Assembly: GCF_002891535.1 (NCBI RefSeq)
Contig: NZ_PDZR01000009.1
Location: 84,026 to 148,025 of the forward strand
Origin: Methylocella silvestris
Lineage (GTDB): Bacteria > Pseudomonadota > Alphaproteobacteria > Rhizobiales > Beijerinckiaceae
Reading direction: 5' to 3'
Length of the DNA stretch: 64,000 bases
Made by a program: the position numbers and the translations under genes. The notes below the pieces were generated by a model. That model searched no databases. It saw only the letters and a list, made by a program, of their open reading frames with translations, and was not told the DNA's origin. How positions within the stretch are numbered: the first letter of the stretch is position 1; each line of letters starts with the position of its first letter. Of the stretch, positions 17,866-26,262 are shown piece after piece.

Positions 17866-18894
17866 ATGAATTTCATGAAACTGGCTCGTGGTTTGGGGCT
17901 CGGTCTTGCCCTTGCCGCCGGCGCCCTCCTCGCCGTTCCTGCGGCCTCGGCGCAGACCAAGGTCCGGATCGGCTACATTCCCGTCCTCGGCTCGGCGCAG
18001 CTCTTTGTCATCGACGGGCAAGGCTGGGCGAAGGACGAAGGGCTAGACCTCGAGCTGATCCGGTTTCAGGCCGGCACGCAAGCGATCCAGGCGCTCGCCG
18101 CAGGCCAGCTCGACGCCTATCTCGCCGGCGTGCTGCCGCTTCTCGTCGCAAGATCCAAGGGCGTCGACGTCAAGGTCGTCGCCGCCGCCGCCATCGAGGA
18201 ACTGCAGCTCGTCGGACGCGGACCCCTGCTCGCCGCGGCGGAAGGCGCCGACTTCAAGACCGCGATCGCCAATTTCACCGCGGCGCAGGGCCGCAAGCCA
18301 AAGATCGCGGCGCAGCCGCAGGGCTCGGTTCCCGACACGCTGCTGCGCTACTGGCTGCAGGTCGAAAACGGGATCGATCCGGCGAGCGTCGACATCACTG
18401 GCCTCGACATCGACGCAGCGCAGCAGGCCTTTCTCGCCGGGTCGGTCGACGCCGCCGTTCTGCGCGAGCCTGCCCTGACCGTCGTGCGTGATCGGGTGAA
18501 AGATTCGAAGGTCCTCGTCACGGGCCATCAATTCATGCCGGATCAGCCGGGCTCGGTGCTTGCGCTCTATAAGCCCGGCGAGCCGCAAAACGCCGCGACC
18601 GGCGAAAAGCTGCTGCGCCTGCATCTGCGCGCCACCGAACTGATCCGGGCGCATCCCGATCAGGCCGCGCCCTTCATCCTCAAGGCGCTTGGCTCCGGCA
18701 TTTTGACGCCGGCGCAGATCGACCGCGCGCTCTCCGGCTCCTTGTCCTCCTTCGTCACCGATCCAGCGCGCATCGTCGATGCGGTGGAAAAGCTGCAGGC
18801 GTTCGAGATCAAGCTCGGAACCGTCAAGACCGCGACGCCGGTCGCCGACCTGTTCGACCTCGCCTTCTACAAACGCGTCGCCGCCGCGAAATGA
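17866..18894 (+). CDS. ABC transporter substrate-binding protein (nitrate/sulfonate/taurine type)
   Basis: The 342-residue protein has a signal peptide (basic start, then LGLGLALAAGALLAVPAASA with cleavage before QTKV). The mature protein is a type II binding protein of the SsuA/TauA/NMT1 class: VRIGYIPVLGSAQLFVIDGQ, FQAGTQAIQALAAGQLDAYL, and a hinge region with AAQPQGSVPDTLLRYWL. It should bind a small, probably anionic or N-containing, solute in the periplasm. ATG 17866 or 17875 is preferred to an in-frame GTG-like start 60 bp upstream, because a GAGGGG element precedes them. It is the first gene of a coupled four-gene operon. Confidence 0.88.
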   Translation: MNFMKLARGLGLGLALAAGALLAVPAASAQTKVRIGYIPVLGSAQLFVIDGQGWAKDEGLDLELIRFQAGTQAIQALAAGQLDAYLAGVLPLLVARSKGVDVKVVAAAAIEELQLVGRGPLLAAAEGADFKTAIANFTAAQGRKPKIAAQPQGSVPDTLLRYWLQVENGIDPASVDITGLDIDAAQQAFLAGSVDAAVLREPALTVVRDRVKDSKVLVTGHQFMPDQPGSVLALYKPGEPQNAATGEKLLRLHLRATELIRAHPDQAAPFILKALGSGILTPAQIDRALSGSLSSFVTDPARIVDAVEKLQAFEIKLGTVKTATPVADLFDLAFYKRVAAAK

Positions 18895-19703
18895 CCCTCG
18901 CCGCGCCGACGCGTTCGGCCTCGCGGGTTTGGCGCGGGATAAGCAGCTTTGGCGGCGCCGCCACGCCGCATCTGCTCGCTGCGCTTGGGCTCATTCTGTT
19001 TTTCACCGGGTGGGAGATCGCGGCGCGGCTCAATCCGTCCTTGTCCGCGCTGATCCCCATGCCGAGCCAGATCCCGCGCGCCTGGCTCGACGAAATCTCC
19101 GGCGGCTACTGGCTCGCAGCGGTCCGAAACAGCCTGTCGCACTATCTCATCGGCGTCGCCATAGGCTCCATTCTCGGCGTCGCTTTCGGTCTCGTCTGTG
19201 GCGTGCTGCCCTGGTTCGAATCGCTGCTCGCCGGGCTCGTGCGCCTGCTGCGGCCGATTCCGGGCCTCGCCTGGGTGCCCTTCGCGATTCTATGGTTCGG
19301 CCTGTCGTCGACCGCCGCGGCCTTCGTCATCGCCATCGCCGTGTTCTGGATCAATTTCTACGCCGCCTTCGGCGCCGTGCAGGCGATCGATCGCGATCTG
19401 ATGGAGGTTGCGCGGGCTTTCGGCCATGGCGGCTTTTTCGGGCGCCTGTTCAAGATCGCGCTGCCCGCCGCGACGCCTGGCATTCTCGCCGGCGTTCGCA
19501 CCGGCCTCGGCCAGGCCTGGATGTCGGTCGTCGCCGCCGAATTGTTCGGGGTGCCGGGCATTGGCGCGCGGATGATGCAGGCGGCAAGCCTTCTCGCCAC
19601 CGATCTCGTCGTCGTCTATATGCTGACCATGGCGCTGCTTTACGCCATCACCGACATTCTGTTCGTCGCCGTCCGGCGGAGGCTGACCGCATGGCAATCA
19701 TAG
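18891..19703 (+). CDS. ABC transporter permease (SsuC/TauC type)
   Basis: The 270-residue protein has about six membrane helices and the BPD_transp_1 EAA loop (EVARAFGHGGFFGRLFKIAL ... GVRTGLGQAWMSVVAAELFG). That is the standard coupling motif to the ATPase for this importer class. It overlaps the binding-protein stop by ATGA and the ATPase start by 13 bases, so the three genes form a translationally coupled unit. The permease is expected to work as a homodimer in the inner membrane. The N-terminal 30 residues are cytoplasmic and variable. Confidence 0.9.
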   Translation: MTLAAPTRSASRVWRGISSFGGAATPHLLAALGLILFFTGWEIAARLNPSLSALIPMPSQIPRAWLDEISGGYWLAAVRNSLSHYLIGVAIGSILGVAFGLVCGVLPWFESLLAGLVRLLRPIPGLAWVPFAILWFGLSSTAAAFVIAIAVFWINFYAAFGAVQAIDRDLMEVARAFGHGGFFGRLFKIALPAATPGILAGVRTGLGQAWMSVVAAELFGVPGIGARMMQAASLLATDLVVVYMLTMALLYAITDILFVAVRRRLTAWQS

Positions 19704-20458
19704 CCGAGCTGCTCGGCGTCGGCCTGTCTTACGGATCGGGGGCGGATCGCGTCCGCATTCTCGAGAACTGCGATCTGCATCTCGAGCGCGGCGAATTCGT
19801 CGCGATCCTTGGCCCCTCCGGCGCTGGCAAATCGACGCTCCTGCGCGTGCTGATGGATCTCGTGAAGCCGAGCGCCGGCGACGTCCGGGTCGAGATCCCC
19901 GAACATCGCGGCCGCCGCCGCATGGCGCTGGTCTTTCAGGACGCCAAGCTGCTGCCCTGGCGCAAAGTCAGCGCCAATGCCGCCTTTGGGCTTGAAGGGC
20001 TCGGTCTGTCAAGGCGCGAGATTTCCACCCGCGTCGAGGCGGCGCTCGACCTTGTGGGATTGAGCGCGCAGATCGACCGCTGGCCGCATCAGCTGTCCGG
20101 CGGCCAGCGCCAGCGTGTCGGCCTCGCGCGCGCGCTCGCGGTCGAGCCCGAGCTTTTGCTGATGGACGAGCCTTTCGGCGCGCTTGACGCCATCACGCGG
20201 GCCGATCTCCAGGACGAGCTTCTGACGCTCTGGAGCCGCACGCAAAAAACCATCCTCTTCGTTACCCACGACATTGACGAAGCGATCTATCTTGCCGACC
20301 GCGTCGTGGTGCTCGCCGGGTCGCCCGCGCGGGTGCAGGGGTGCTTTGCGACGCCGCCGCGGCCGCATCTGCGGTCGGACCCGCGCACATGGCGGCTCGT
20401 GTCCGAAATCCGCGCCAAACTGCAAGAGGACGGCGAACTCGTCGATTTCGAAATATGA
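19691..20458 (+). CDS. ABC transporter ATP-binding protein (SsuB/TauB type)
   Basis: The 255-residue ATPase carries Walker A (GPSGAGKST), the Q-loop (VFQDAKLLPW, the PW form usual in SsuB/TauB/NrtD), the signature LSGGQRQR, Walker B (LLLMDEPFGALD) and the H-loop (FVTHDIDEA). ATG 19691 lies 13 bases inside the permease gene, and a long in-frame upstream extension was rejected. The C-terminal tail (about 40 residues) follows the PARVQG-type end typical of this group. It overlaps the DUF3604 gene by ATGA, extending the transport operon. Confidence 0.92.
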   Translation: MAIIAELLGVGLSYGSGADRVRILENCDLHLERGEFVAILGPSGAGKSTLLRVLMDLVKPSAGDVRVEIPEHRGRRRMALVFQDAKLLPWRKVSANAAFGLEGLGLSRREISTRVEAALDLVGLSAQIDRWPHQLSGGQRQRVGLARALAVEPELLLMDEPFGALDAITRADLQDELLTLWSRTQKTILFVTHDIDEAIYLADRVVVLAGSPARVQGCFATPPRPHLRSDPRTWRLVSEIRAKLQEDGELVDFEI

Positions 20459-22830
20459 GCGAGACCCCGAGCCGCCCGCCCGCCGGCGATTATATCGCCC
20501 CGCAAGGCTACTACGAAAAGACGCAGGCGATGCCCTTTCTCGGCCGCGTCAAATGCAGCGCCAGCGTCATAAAGGCCGGCGAGTGGACCGAACTTCTGCT
20601 CGACTATGAGGTCGGCGCCTCGGGTCTCGCCGACGGCGCATGGATCAAGGCGACCTTCAAATTCTATTCCGACTGGGCGCTGTTCCAGACCTCCGATCCG
20701 CGCGCGGCGAATTATGTCTCCGCCGAATATCAGGCCGGCCCGCTGCTGCCGGGACAGGAGCCGGCGAGCGTGCAGAGCCTTGCCTGCCGGTTCGACCAGA
20801 AGGGCCATGAACGGCCGTTCCAGAAGGCGATCATCGTCGATATCGTCGACGGCTATCTCAATCCCGGCGACCATATCCTGATCCGACTTGGCGACCGTCG
20901 CCACGGCGGGCCGGGCACGCGCGCGCAGACCTTCGTCGAGAAGGATTTCCGCTTCCGTTTCTATATCGACCCGGTCGGCACCTCGCGCTTCGCTCCGGTT
21001 CCGGGCGATATCGTGCTGCAGATCGAGCCGGACGCGCCGCGCCGCCTTGTCGTCACCGCGCCGCGCCTGATCCAGCCGGGCGCGGATCTTCCCTGTCATA
21101 TCCGCCTCGAGGATTCCTGGGGCAATGCGTGCCGCGACCTTTCCGTCGCGGTCGACGTCCGCGCCACGCAGGGCGGCGTCGAGATCTATCGCCGGCAGGC
21201 GCAACTCGCCTCCGACGGCTGGGCGATCCTGCGCCTCGACGATATCCCGACGGACGCCGCGGGCGAGCTCGTCATCGCCGCGCGGATCGCGGACGGCCCC
21301 CATGCCGACGCGGATCAGGCCTTTGTTACAATCGACCCGCAAAGTCCGGTCCCGCGCATCTTTTACGCCGATCTGCATGTGCATTCCGACGACACGATCG
21401 GCACCAACGACACCGCCTATAACCTCTCCTACGGCCGCGACGTCGCCGGGCTCGACGTGCTCGGCTATACCGCCAATGATTTTCAGATCACCGAAGCGCG
21501 GTGGCGCGCCTCTGTCGAGCGCATCCGCGAGATCAGCGTCGACGGCTCCTTCGTGTGCTATCCCGGCACGGAATGGTGCGGCAATTCCTGCGCTGGCGGC
21601 GACCATAATGTCGTCTTCCTCAGTGACGGCGAGCCGCTGTTTCCGCGCGGCCGCGAAGGCGAGAGCGTCCGCTCCTTCGAATGGAGCGAGGACATGGCGA
21701 GCAATGAGATCACGCCGGGAGCCTGGCCGCTCGACGAGCTTTACGCCGCTTATGCGCATGATCCCGAGGGCCATCTTCTGATCCCGCATGTCGGCGGGCG
21801 CCGGGCCAATCTCGCCTGGCATCATCCCGAGCTTGAACGGCTGATCGAGATCGGCTCGACCTGGGGGCAGTTTCCCTGGATGCTGCAGGACGCCGTGGCG
21901 CGCGGCTATCATCTTGGCGCTTCAGCCGCGAGCGACGAGCATCGCGGACGCTGCGGCGGCGGCGTGCCCGGCACGGCGGTGTTCGGCGTGCGCGGCGGCC
22001 TCACCGGCGTTATCGCCGATCAACTCGACCGCGCAACAATCGGCAAGGCGTTACGCGCGCGCAAGACTTTTGCGACGACCGGAGAGCGCAGCGTTGCGCT
22101 CGCCTCGGCCGGCGATTATTGGCAGGGCGAGGCGTTTGCGCATAACGGCCCTTTGCGTGCGAATTACCGTTTTCTCGGCCAGGCCGGTTTTGAGGAGATC
22201 GCCGCCTACGATCATAACGGCTGCTTCTGGCGTCGCGACCTTGAGGTCGAAGCCGGCCTCTCCGACCATCGCATCCGCCTCCGCTGGGGCGGCGCCCGGA
22301 TCAAGGACCGCTATCGGGCGGCGCAATGGCAAGGCCGCATCTCCATTCGCAATGGAATCATCCGCAGCTTCCGCGCAACAGGATTTGAGCATCAGGAAGA
22401 GGCGGTCTGGAGCCTTGGGCCAAGTGAAATCGGCTTTCGCTCGGACACTTTTGGCGACGCCGATTCAATCGAGATCGATCTGACCGGGCTCGAGCGTTGC
22501 GAAATATCCGTCGAGGGGACGATCGGCGGCTATGTGAAGGTCGGCGACCCGTCGAAGCCAAATCCCTTCGTCCATTGCCCATCCTTTGCGTGCAAGACAA
22601 CGGGCGCCGAACTTTTCGCGTGGCGGCGCATCGATCAGGCGCTCGGCGGCGCCGATCTCTTCATTTCGCTCGAACGCATCCCCGACGCGCCGCTTGCGCG
22701 CGACATCTGCGGCGTTGTCGAGATCGAGGCGGAGAATGGTCCGCATGGGTTCCGGCAAGTCTATTTTGCAGGCAAGCAAGCGGATGGCGCGAAAGTCTAC
22801 ACTTCGCCGATGCGCATAACTTTCGAGTAG
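20455..22830 (+). CDS. DUF3604 family protein coupled to an ABC importer
   Basis: The 791-residue protein has no signal peptide. The first 290 residues look like beta-sandwich modules (QPGADLPCHIRLEDSWGNAC). The central part has PHP-like metal-site motifs: YADLHVHSDDTIGTND, YPGTEWCGNSCAGGDHNVVF, LIPHVGGRRANLAWHHPE and SAASDEHRGRCGGG. The last third is again beta-rich. DUF3604 proteins have no established reaction; the His/Asp pattern suggests a metal-dependent hydrolase. The ATG overlaps the stop of the importer ATPase, so it is made together with the transporter and may act on the imported compound. That link is inference. Confidence 0.8.
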   Translation: MSETPSRPPAGDYIAPQGYYEKTQAMPFLGRVKCSASVIKAGEWTELLLDYEVGASGLADGAWIKATFKFYSDWALFQTSDPRAANYVSAEYQAGPLLPGQEPASVQSLACRFDQKGHERPFQKAIIVDIVDGYLNPGDHILIRLGDRRHGGPGTRAQTFVEKDFRFRFYIDPVGTSRFAPVPGDIVLQIEPDAPRRLVVTAPRLIQPGADLPCHIRLEDSWGNACRDLSVAVDVRATQGGVEIYRRQAQLASDGWAILRLDDIPTDAAGELVIAARIADGPHADADQAFVTIDPQSPVPRIFYADLHVHSDDTIGTNDTAYNLSYGRDVAGLDVLGYTANDFQITEARWRASVERIREISVDGSFVCYPGTEWCGNSCAGGDHNVVFLSDGEPLFPRGREGESVRSFEWSEDMASNEITPGAWPLDELYAAYAHDPEGHLLIPHVGGRRANLAWHHPELERLIEIGSTWGQFPWMLQDAVARGYHLGASAASDEHRGRCGGGVPGTAVFGVRGGLTGVIADQLDRATIGKALRARKTFATTGERSVALASAGDYWQGEAFAHNGPLRANYRFLGQAGFEEIAAYDHNGCFWRRDLEVEAGLSDHRIRLRWGGARIKDRYRAAQWQGRISIRNGIIRSFRATGFEHQEEAVWSLGPSEIGFRSDTFGDADSIEIDLTGLERCEISVEGTIGGYVKVGDPSKPNPFVHCPSFACKTTGAELFAWRRIDQALGGADLFISLERIPDAPLARDICGVVEIEAENGPHGFRQVYFAGKQADGAKVYTSPMRITFE

Positions 22831-22840
22831 GGCGATTGTT

Positions 22841-22878
22841 GGAGCATCAGACGCTCAAGCGTGAAGATCTGATGCTCC
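22841..22878. terminator. Long perfect hairpin between convergent operons
   Basis: GGAGCATCAGA and TCTGATGCTCC form perfect 11-bp arms around a 16-nt loop. It lies ten bases after the DUF3604 stop and 15 bases before the end of the convergent formate dehydrogenase gene, so it can serve as a bidirectional terminator or REP-like element. There is no clear T-run. Confidence 0.6.
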
Positions 22879-22893
22879 GATCATCACCGCAGA

Positions 22894-24099
22894 TCAGCTC
22901 GCTTTCTTGAATTTCTCAGCCTCGGCGGAGCCGCCGGTGGCGTTGCCGGCGCTGTAGGAATGCGCGCCCGTTCCGGCGAGGTGGCCGCCTTCGACGATGA
23001 GATATTCGTCGCGGATCGGACGTCCCTCGAAGAAGCATTCGAGGATCTCGCGCGTTCCCGCCGCATAGCGCGCCTGCGCGGTTAGCGTCGTGCCCGAGAT
23101 ATGCGGCGTCATGCCATTATAGGGCATGCTGCGCCATGGATGATCCTTCGGCGCCGGCTGCGGGAACCACACGTCGCCGGCATAGCCCGCAAGTTGTCCG
23201 CTTTCGAGCGCCCGCGCGATCGCGTCGCGGTCGCATAGCTTGCCGCGCGCGGTGTTGACAATATAGGCGCCTCGCTTGAACAGTTTCAGCGTTTCCTCAT
23301 TGATCATGTGCTCGGTTTCGGGGTGAAGCGGGCAGTTGAGCGTCACCACGTCACAATGGGGATACATCTCCTCACGGTTGGCGTGCCAGGTAAGATTCAA
23401 CTCCTTCTCGACCGATTCCGGCAGGCGGTGGCGGTCGGTATAGTGCAGCTTCACATCGAAGGGCGCGAGGCGGCGCAGCACCGCGAGACCGATGCGCCCG
23501 GCGGCGACGGTGCCGACCTGCATCGCCTCGAGGTCATAGGCGTGCTCGACGCAATCAGCGATGTTCCAGCCGCCCTTCTTCGCCCATTCATGCGAAGGCA
23601 GATAATTGCGCACCAGCGACAGGATCATCATCACCACATGTTCGGCGACGCTGATTGAATTGCAGTAGGTGACTTCCGCGACCGTGATCTTGCGGTCGAT
23701 CGCCGACTGAAGGTCGACATGGTCGGAGCCGATGCCGGCGGTAAGCGCCATTTTGAGGTTCTTCGCCTTGGCGAAGCGCTCCGGCGTCAGATAGGCCGGC
23801 CAGAACGGCTGCGAGATGACGACGTCGGCGTCGACAAGTTCGCGCTCGAAGACCGAATCCGGTCCGTCCTTGTCGGAGGTGACGACCAGCGTATGGCCGT
23901 TCGCTTCGAGATATTTGCGCAGGCCCAGCTCGCCGGATACCGAGCCGAGCAGCACGCCCGGAACAAAGTCGATCGCTTTCGGGGTCGGCATGCTCTGGCC
24001 GCCAGGGTAGTGGGTGATCGTCGGCAGATCATCGCGCGCATAGGTTTTCGGGTAGCCCGTGATCGGATCGTCGTAGAGAACGCAAAGCACCTTCGCCAT
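22894..24099 (-). CDS. fdh: NAD-dependent formate dehydrogenase
   Basis: The 401-residue protein is a D-2-hydroxyacid dehydrogenase of the formate dehydrogenase type (EC 1.17.1.9), which oxidises formate to CO2 with NAD+. It follows the Pseudomonas sp. 101 enzyme closely by memory: start MAKVLCVLYDDP, HYPGGQ loop, TAGIGSDHVDL, the Asn-containing TYCNSISVAEH, cofactor fold VAAGRIGLAVLRRL, the NAD-selecting Asp in YTDRHR, catalytic Arg near 285 in NTARGKLCDR and His near 333 in TPHISGTTL. The length equals the family. A strong AAGGAGG SD lies six bases before ATG. It is the last, energy-yielding step of one-carbon oxidation and a marker of methylotrophy. A LysR gene lies 250 bp upstream on the same strand. 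Confidence 0.95.
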   Translation of the reverse strand: MAKVLCVLYDDPITGYPKTYARDDLPTITHYPGGQSMPTPKAIDFVPGVLLGSVSGELGLRKYLEANGHTLVVTSDKDGPDSVFERELVDADVVISQPFWPAYLTPERFAKAKNLKMALTAGIGSDHVDLQSAIDRKITVAEVTYCNSISVAEHVVMMILSLVRNYLPSHEWAKKGGWNIADCVEHAYDLEAMQVGTVAAGRIGLAVLRRLAPFDVKLHYTDRHRLPESVEKELNLTWHANREEMYPHCDVVTLNCPLHPETEHMINEETLKLFKRGAYIVNTARGKLCDRDAIARALESGQLAGYAGDVWFPQPAPKDHPWRSMPYNGMTPHISGTTLTAQARYAAGTREILECFFEGRPIRDEYLIVEGGHLAGTGAHSYSAGNATGGSAEAEKFKKAS

Positions 24100-24245
24100 C
24101 TCAAGCCCTCCTTTTTCTAAATAAAAAGAGGAAACGCTCGCGCATCAGCTAAAGCTTGATCCAGCGTTACGCCAGTCTATCGCGCGACTATGCCAGAAAG
24201 CTTAGTCTTGACGTATTTCTTGAACGTTTCCTCATTCGAGTTGCT

Positions 24246-24265
24246 GCAGATATTTCTTCATCTGC
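24246..24265. promoter_or_regulatory. Dyad in the formate dehydrogenase leader
   Basis: GCAGAT-N8-ATCTGC lies about 150 bp upstream of fdh in the 250-bp gap after the LysR gene. The position and dyad form suit a LysR-type activator site, but no match to a known motif can be claimed. The same gap is AT-richer than its surroundings and has a TACAAT-like minus-strand hexamer. Confidence 0.3.
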
Positions 24266-24350
24266 TGCATCGAACGGACGAACCCTCACGCTATTGTAAG
24301 CTAAAATCCAATGAAATACATGGAACAATTGATAGACATCGTCGATCAAA

Positions 24351-25262
24351 TCACGGCCTCGCCTCTTTCAGCCCGGCCTCGACGTCAAGGTTCAGCACGG
24401 ATCGCAACAGCCCGCCGGCCATGGGCGACGGCGGCTGCCGATCGAGAAGGACGAGGCCGATCATCTGGCTATGGACTGGCTCGACGAGATCGAGCGCGAT
24501 GAGGTCCGGCGCCGCGCCAAACACATAAAAGAAACTATGCGGCACGATGCTCGCCCATTCGCCGTGGCGCAGATGCGAGCAGACGCCAAGGAACGAGTTG
24601 GTCACGATTTTCGGACTGACCGTGACGCCGATCGATTTGGCGAGCTTGTCGATGATGCGCCGGTTTTGCATGTCGTCGCTGAGCAGGCACAAGGGCTTGC
24701 TGGCGGCCTCCTTCCAGGCGATTGCTGCACGCGCGGCGAGCGCAGGCGTGCGCCTGGCGACGAAGACGTAGCGCTCGCGGTAGAGCGGGATCTGGCGAAG
24801 ATTTTCCAGCGGCTCGTTTTCGAGATAGGTCGCGCCGCCGTCGATCTCGAAGGCGTGCAGCATGCGCTCGATTTCGCGCGAAGTCATCGAACGGACTTCA
24901 ACCGTCGCCGCCGGATGGGTCCGCGCGAAACGCGACGTCACGAAGGAGATCGCCGGCATCGCCGCCGGAATGACGCCGAGGCGCAGGGTTCCCGTGAGCG
25001 CCCGCCCCGCGCCGCTGATATCGTCGCGCAGACTGTTGTAGTCGGTGACGATCTGGCGTCCCCACATCAGGACTTTTTCGCCTTCGGCCGTGAGGCCGAT
25101 GAAGCGCGGGCTTCTTATGACGAGCTGAACGCCGAGCGCCTGCTCGAGCTTGCGAATGGCCGCCGACAAAGTGGGCTGCGCAATGTTGCAGAGCTGCGCG
25201 GCGCGCGCGAAATGTCGCTCCCGCGCGAGCGTGACGAAATAGGACAAATGGCGAACCAGCAT
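24351..25262 (-). CDS. LysR-family regulator next to formate dehydrogenase
   Basis: The 303-residue protein has the LysR winged HTH at the N-terminus (LARERHFARAAQLCNIAQPT followed by LSAAIRKLEQALGVQLV) and a periplasmic-binding-protein-like effector domain. It lies directly upstream of fdh on the same strand, with a 250-bp gap that contains a dyad. Control of formate dehydrogenase is the obvious hypothesis and is not proven by sequence. It is divergent from the glutathione peroxidase gene. The start is well placed, because the HTH begins at residue 2 as is usual. Confidence 0.88.
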   Translation of the reverse strand: MLVRHLSYFVTLARERHFARAAQLCNIAQPTLSAAIRKLEQALGVQLVIRSPRFIGLTAEGEKVLMWGRQIVTDYNSLRDDISGAGRALTGTLRLGVIPAAMPAISFVTSRFARTHPAATVEVRSMTSREIERMLHAFEIDGGATYLENEPLENLRQIPLYRERYVFVARRTPALAARAAIAWKEAASKPLCLLSDDMQNRRIIDKLAKSIGVTVSPKIVTNSFLGVCSHLRHGEWASIVPHSFFYVFGAAPDLIALDLVEPVHSQMIGLVLLDRQPPSPMAGGLLRSVLNLDVEAGLKEARP

Positions 25263-25455
25263 TTTCGGCGTCCGGGGCGGTCAAGCATTTCATCTATTCC
25301 CCATAGGATATAGCTTGAGCGCCTGCGCGTCGATCCGCCGCGAGAGCGCATTTGCGCCGCGTCGCTTCCATCGGTCAGGAAGCCCTTGCCTCGGCCGCGC
25401 CGCAGATGTCTTTAGGATCGCCGCAGCCGCAGCGGCAATCGGGAAGGACGAATTG

Positions 25456-25932
25456 ATGAACGCCTATGATTATTCGCTTCGGACGATCGACGGCGACGCC
25501 TTGCCGCTCGAAACCTTCAGGGGCAAGGCCGTGCTTCTGGTCAATACAGCCTCGGCTTGCGGACTGACGCCGCAATATGAAGCGCTGGAAGAACTTTACC
25601 GCAAATATCAGGGCCGCGGGCTTGTGGTGCTCGGCGTGCCGTCGAATGATTTCGGCGGCCAGGAGCCGGGTACGGAAGCTGAGATCAAGCAATTCTGCGC
25701 GCTGAAATTCAACATCGAATTCCCGCTCGCCGCCAAGGAAAAGGTGGCGGGCGCCGCGGCGCATCCGCTCTACCGCGCAATCGCCGGCGAGCTCGGGGAC
25801 GCCGCTGCGCCGAAATGGAACTTCCACAAATATCTGATCGGGCGCGACGGCGCGCTCAAGGCCTCGTTCGGATCGCGAACGGTTCCCGACGCGCCGGAGA
25901 TCGTCGCCGCCATCGAAGCGGCGCTGGCCTGA
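25456..25932 (+). CDS. Glutathione peroxidase family thiol peroxidase
   Basis: The 158-residue protein has the GPx fold with a Cys (residue 35) in place of selenocysteine in VNTASACGLTPQY, then FGGQEPG (Gln of the catalytic site) and KWNFHKYLIGRDG (Trp). It reduces hydroperoxides with glutathione or thioredoxin in the cytoplasm. A GGAAGGA SD lies seven bases before ATG 25456; an upstream in-frame extension was rejected because it lacks family similarity. It is followed by the dodecin gene on the other strand, ten bases away. Confidence 0.92.
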   Translation: MNAYDYSLRTIDGDALPLETFRGKAVLLVNTASACGLTPQYEALEELYRKYQGRGLVVLGVPSNDFGGQEPGTEAEIKQFCALKFNIEFPLAAKEKVAGAAAHPLYRAIAGELGDAAAPKWNFHKYLIGRDGALKASFGSRTVPDAPEIVAAIEAALA

Positions 25933-25941
25933 GCGGCGGCG

Positions 25942-26148
25942 TCAGTCGAGCGTGAAGCCGACCTTCAGCGTCACCTGAAAATGATGCACCTTGCCGTCTT
26001 CGATATGACCCCGCGTCTCCACCACCTCGAACCAGCGCAGGTTCCGCAGGGTGCCGCTGGCGCGGGCGATCGCGTTCCTGATCGCCTCGTCCGTCGAGAG
26101 GGGCGAGGAGCCAACAAGTTCAACCACCTTATAGACATGATCTGACAT
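25942..26148 (-). CDS. Dodecin (flavin-binding)
   Basis: The 68-residue protein is the length of dodecins and has their landmarks: [13 protein letters not shown], an amphipathic helix [17 protein letters not shown], the flavin-stacking Trp in RWFEVVE, and [11 protein letters not shown] at the end. Dodecins form hollow dodecamers that store flavins and limit free-flavin photo-oxidation. The gene is monocistronic by spacing, between the convergent peroxidase gene and the patatin-like gene. Its own SD (AAAAGGGAC) is partial. Confidence 0.93.
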   Translation of the reverse strand: MSDHVYKVVELVGSSPLSTDEAIRNAIARASGTLRNLRWFEVVETRGHIEDGKVHHFQVTLKVGFTLD

Positions 26149-26262
26149 ATTTAGTCCCTTTTCCTTTTTGATTAGACCGCGCGGGCAAACCGGCCGCGCT
26201 CAAGCTCTCGACCCATGATTACGGAGCATGAAGTCGGTCTGCAAGTCTGCAACGTTTCGGCG

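Noticed and set aside
24190..24528. Plus-strand open frame in the fdh/LysR gap
   Set aside because: Overlaps the end of the LysR gene and has no SD, no family features and AT-rich non-coding composition in its first part.
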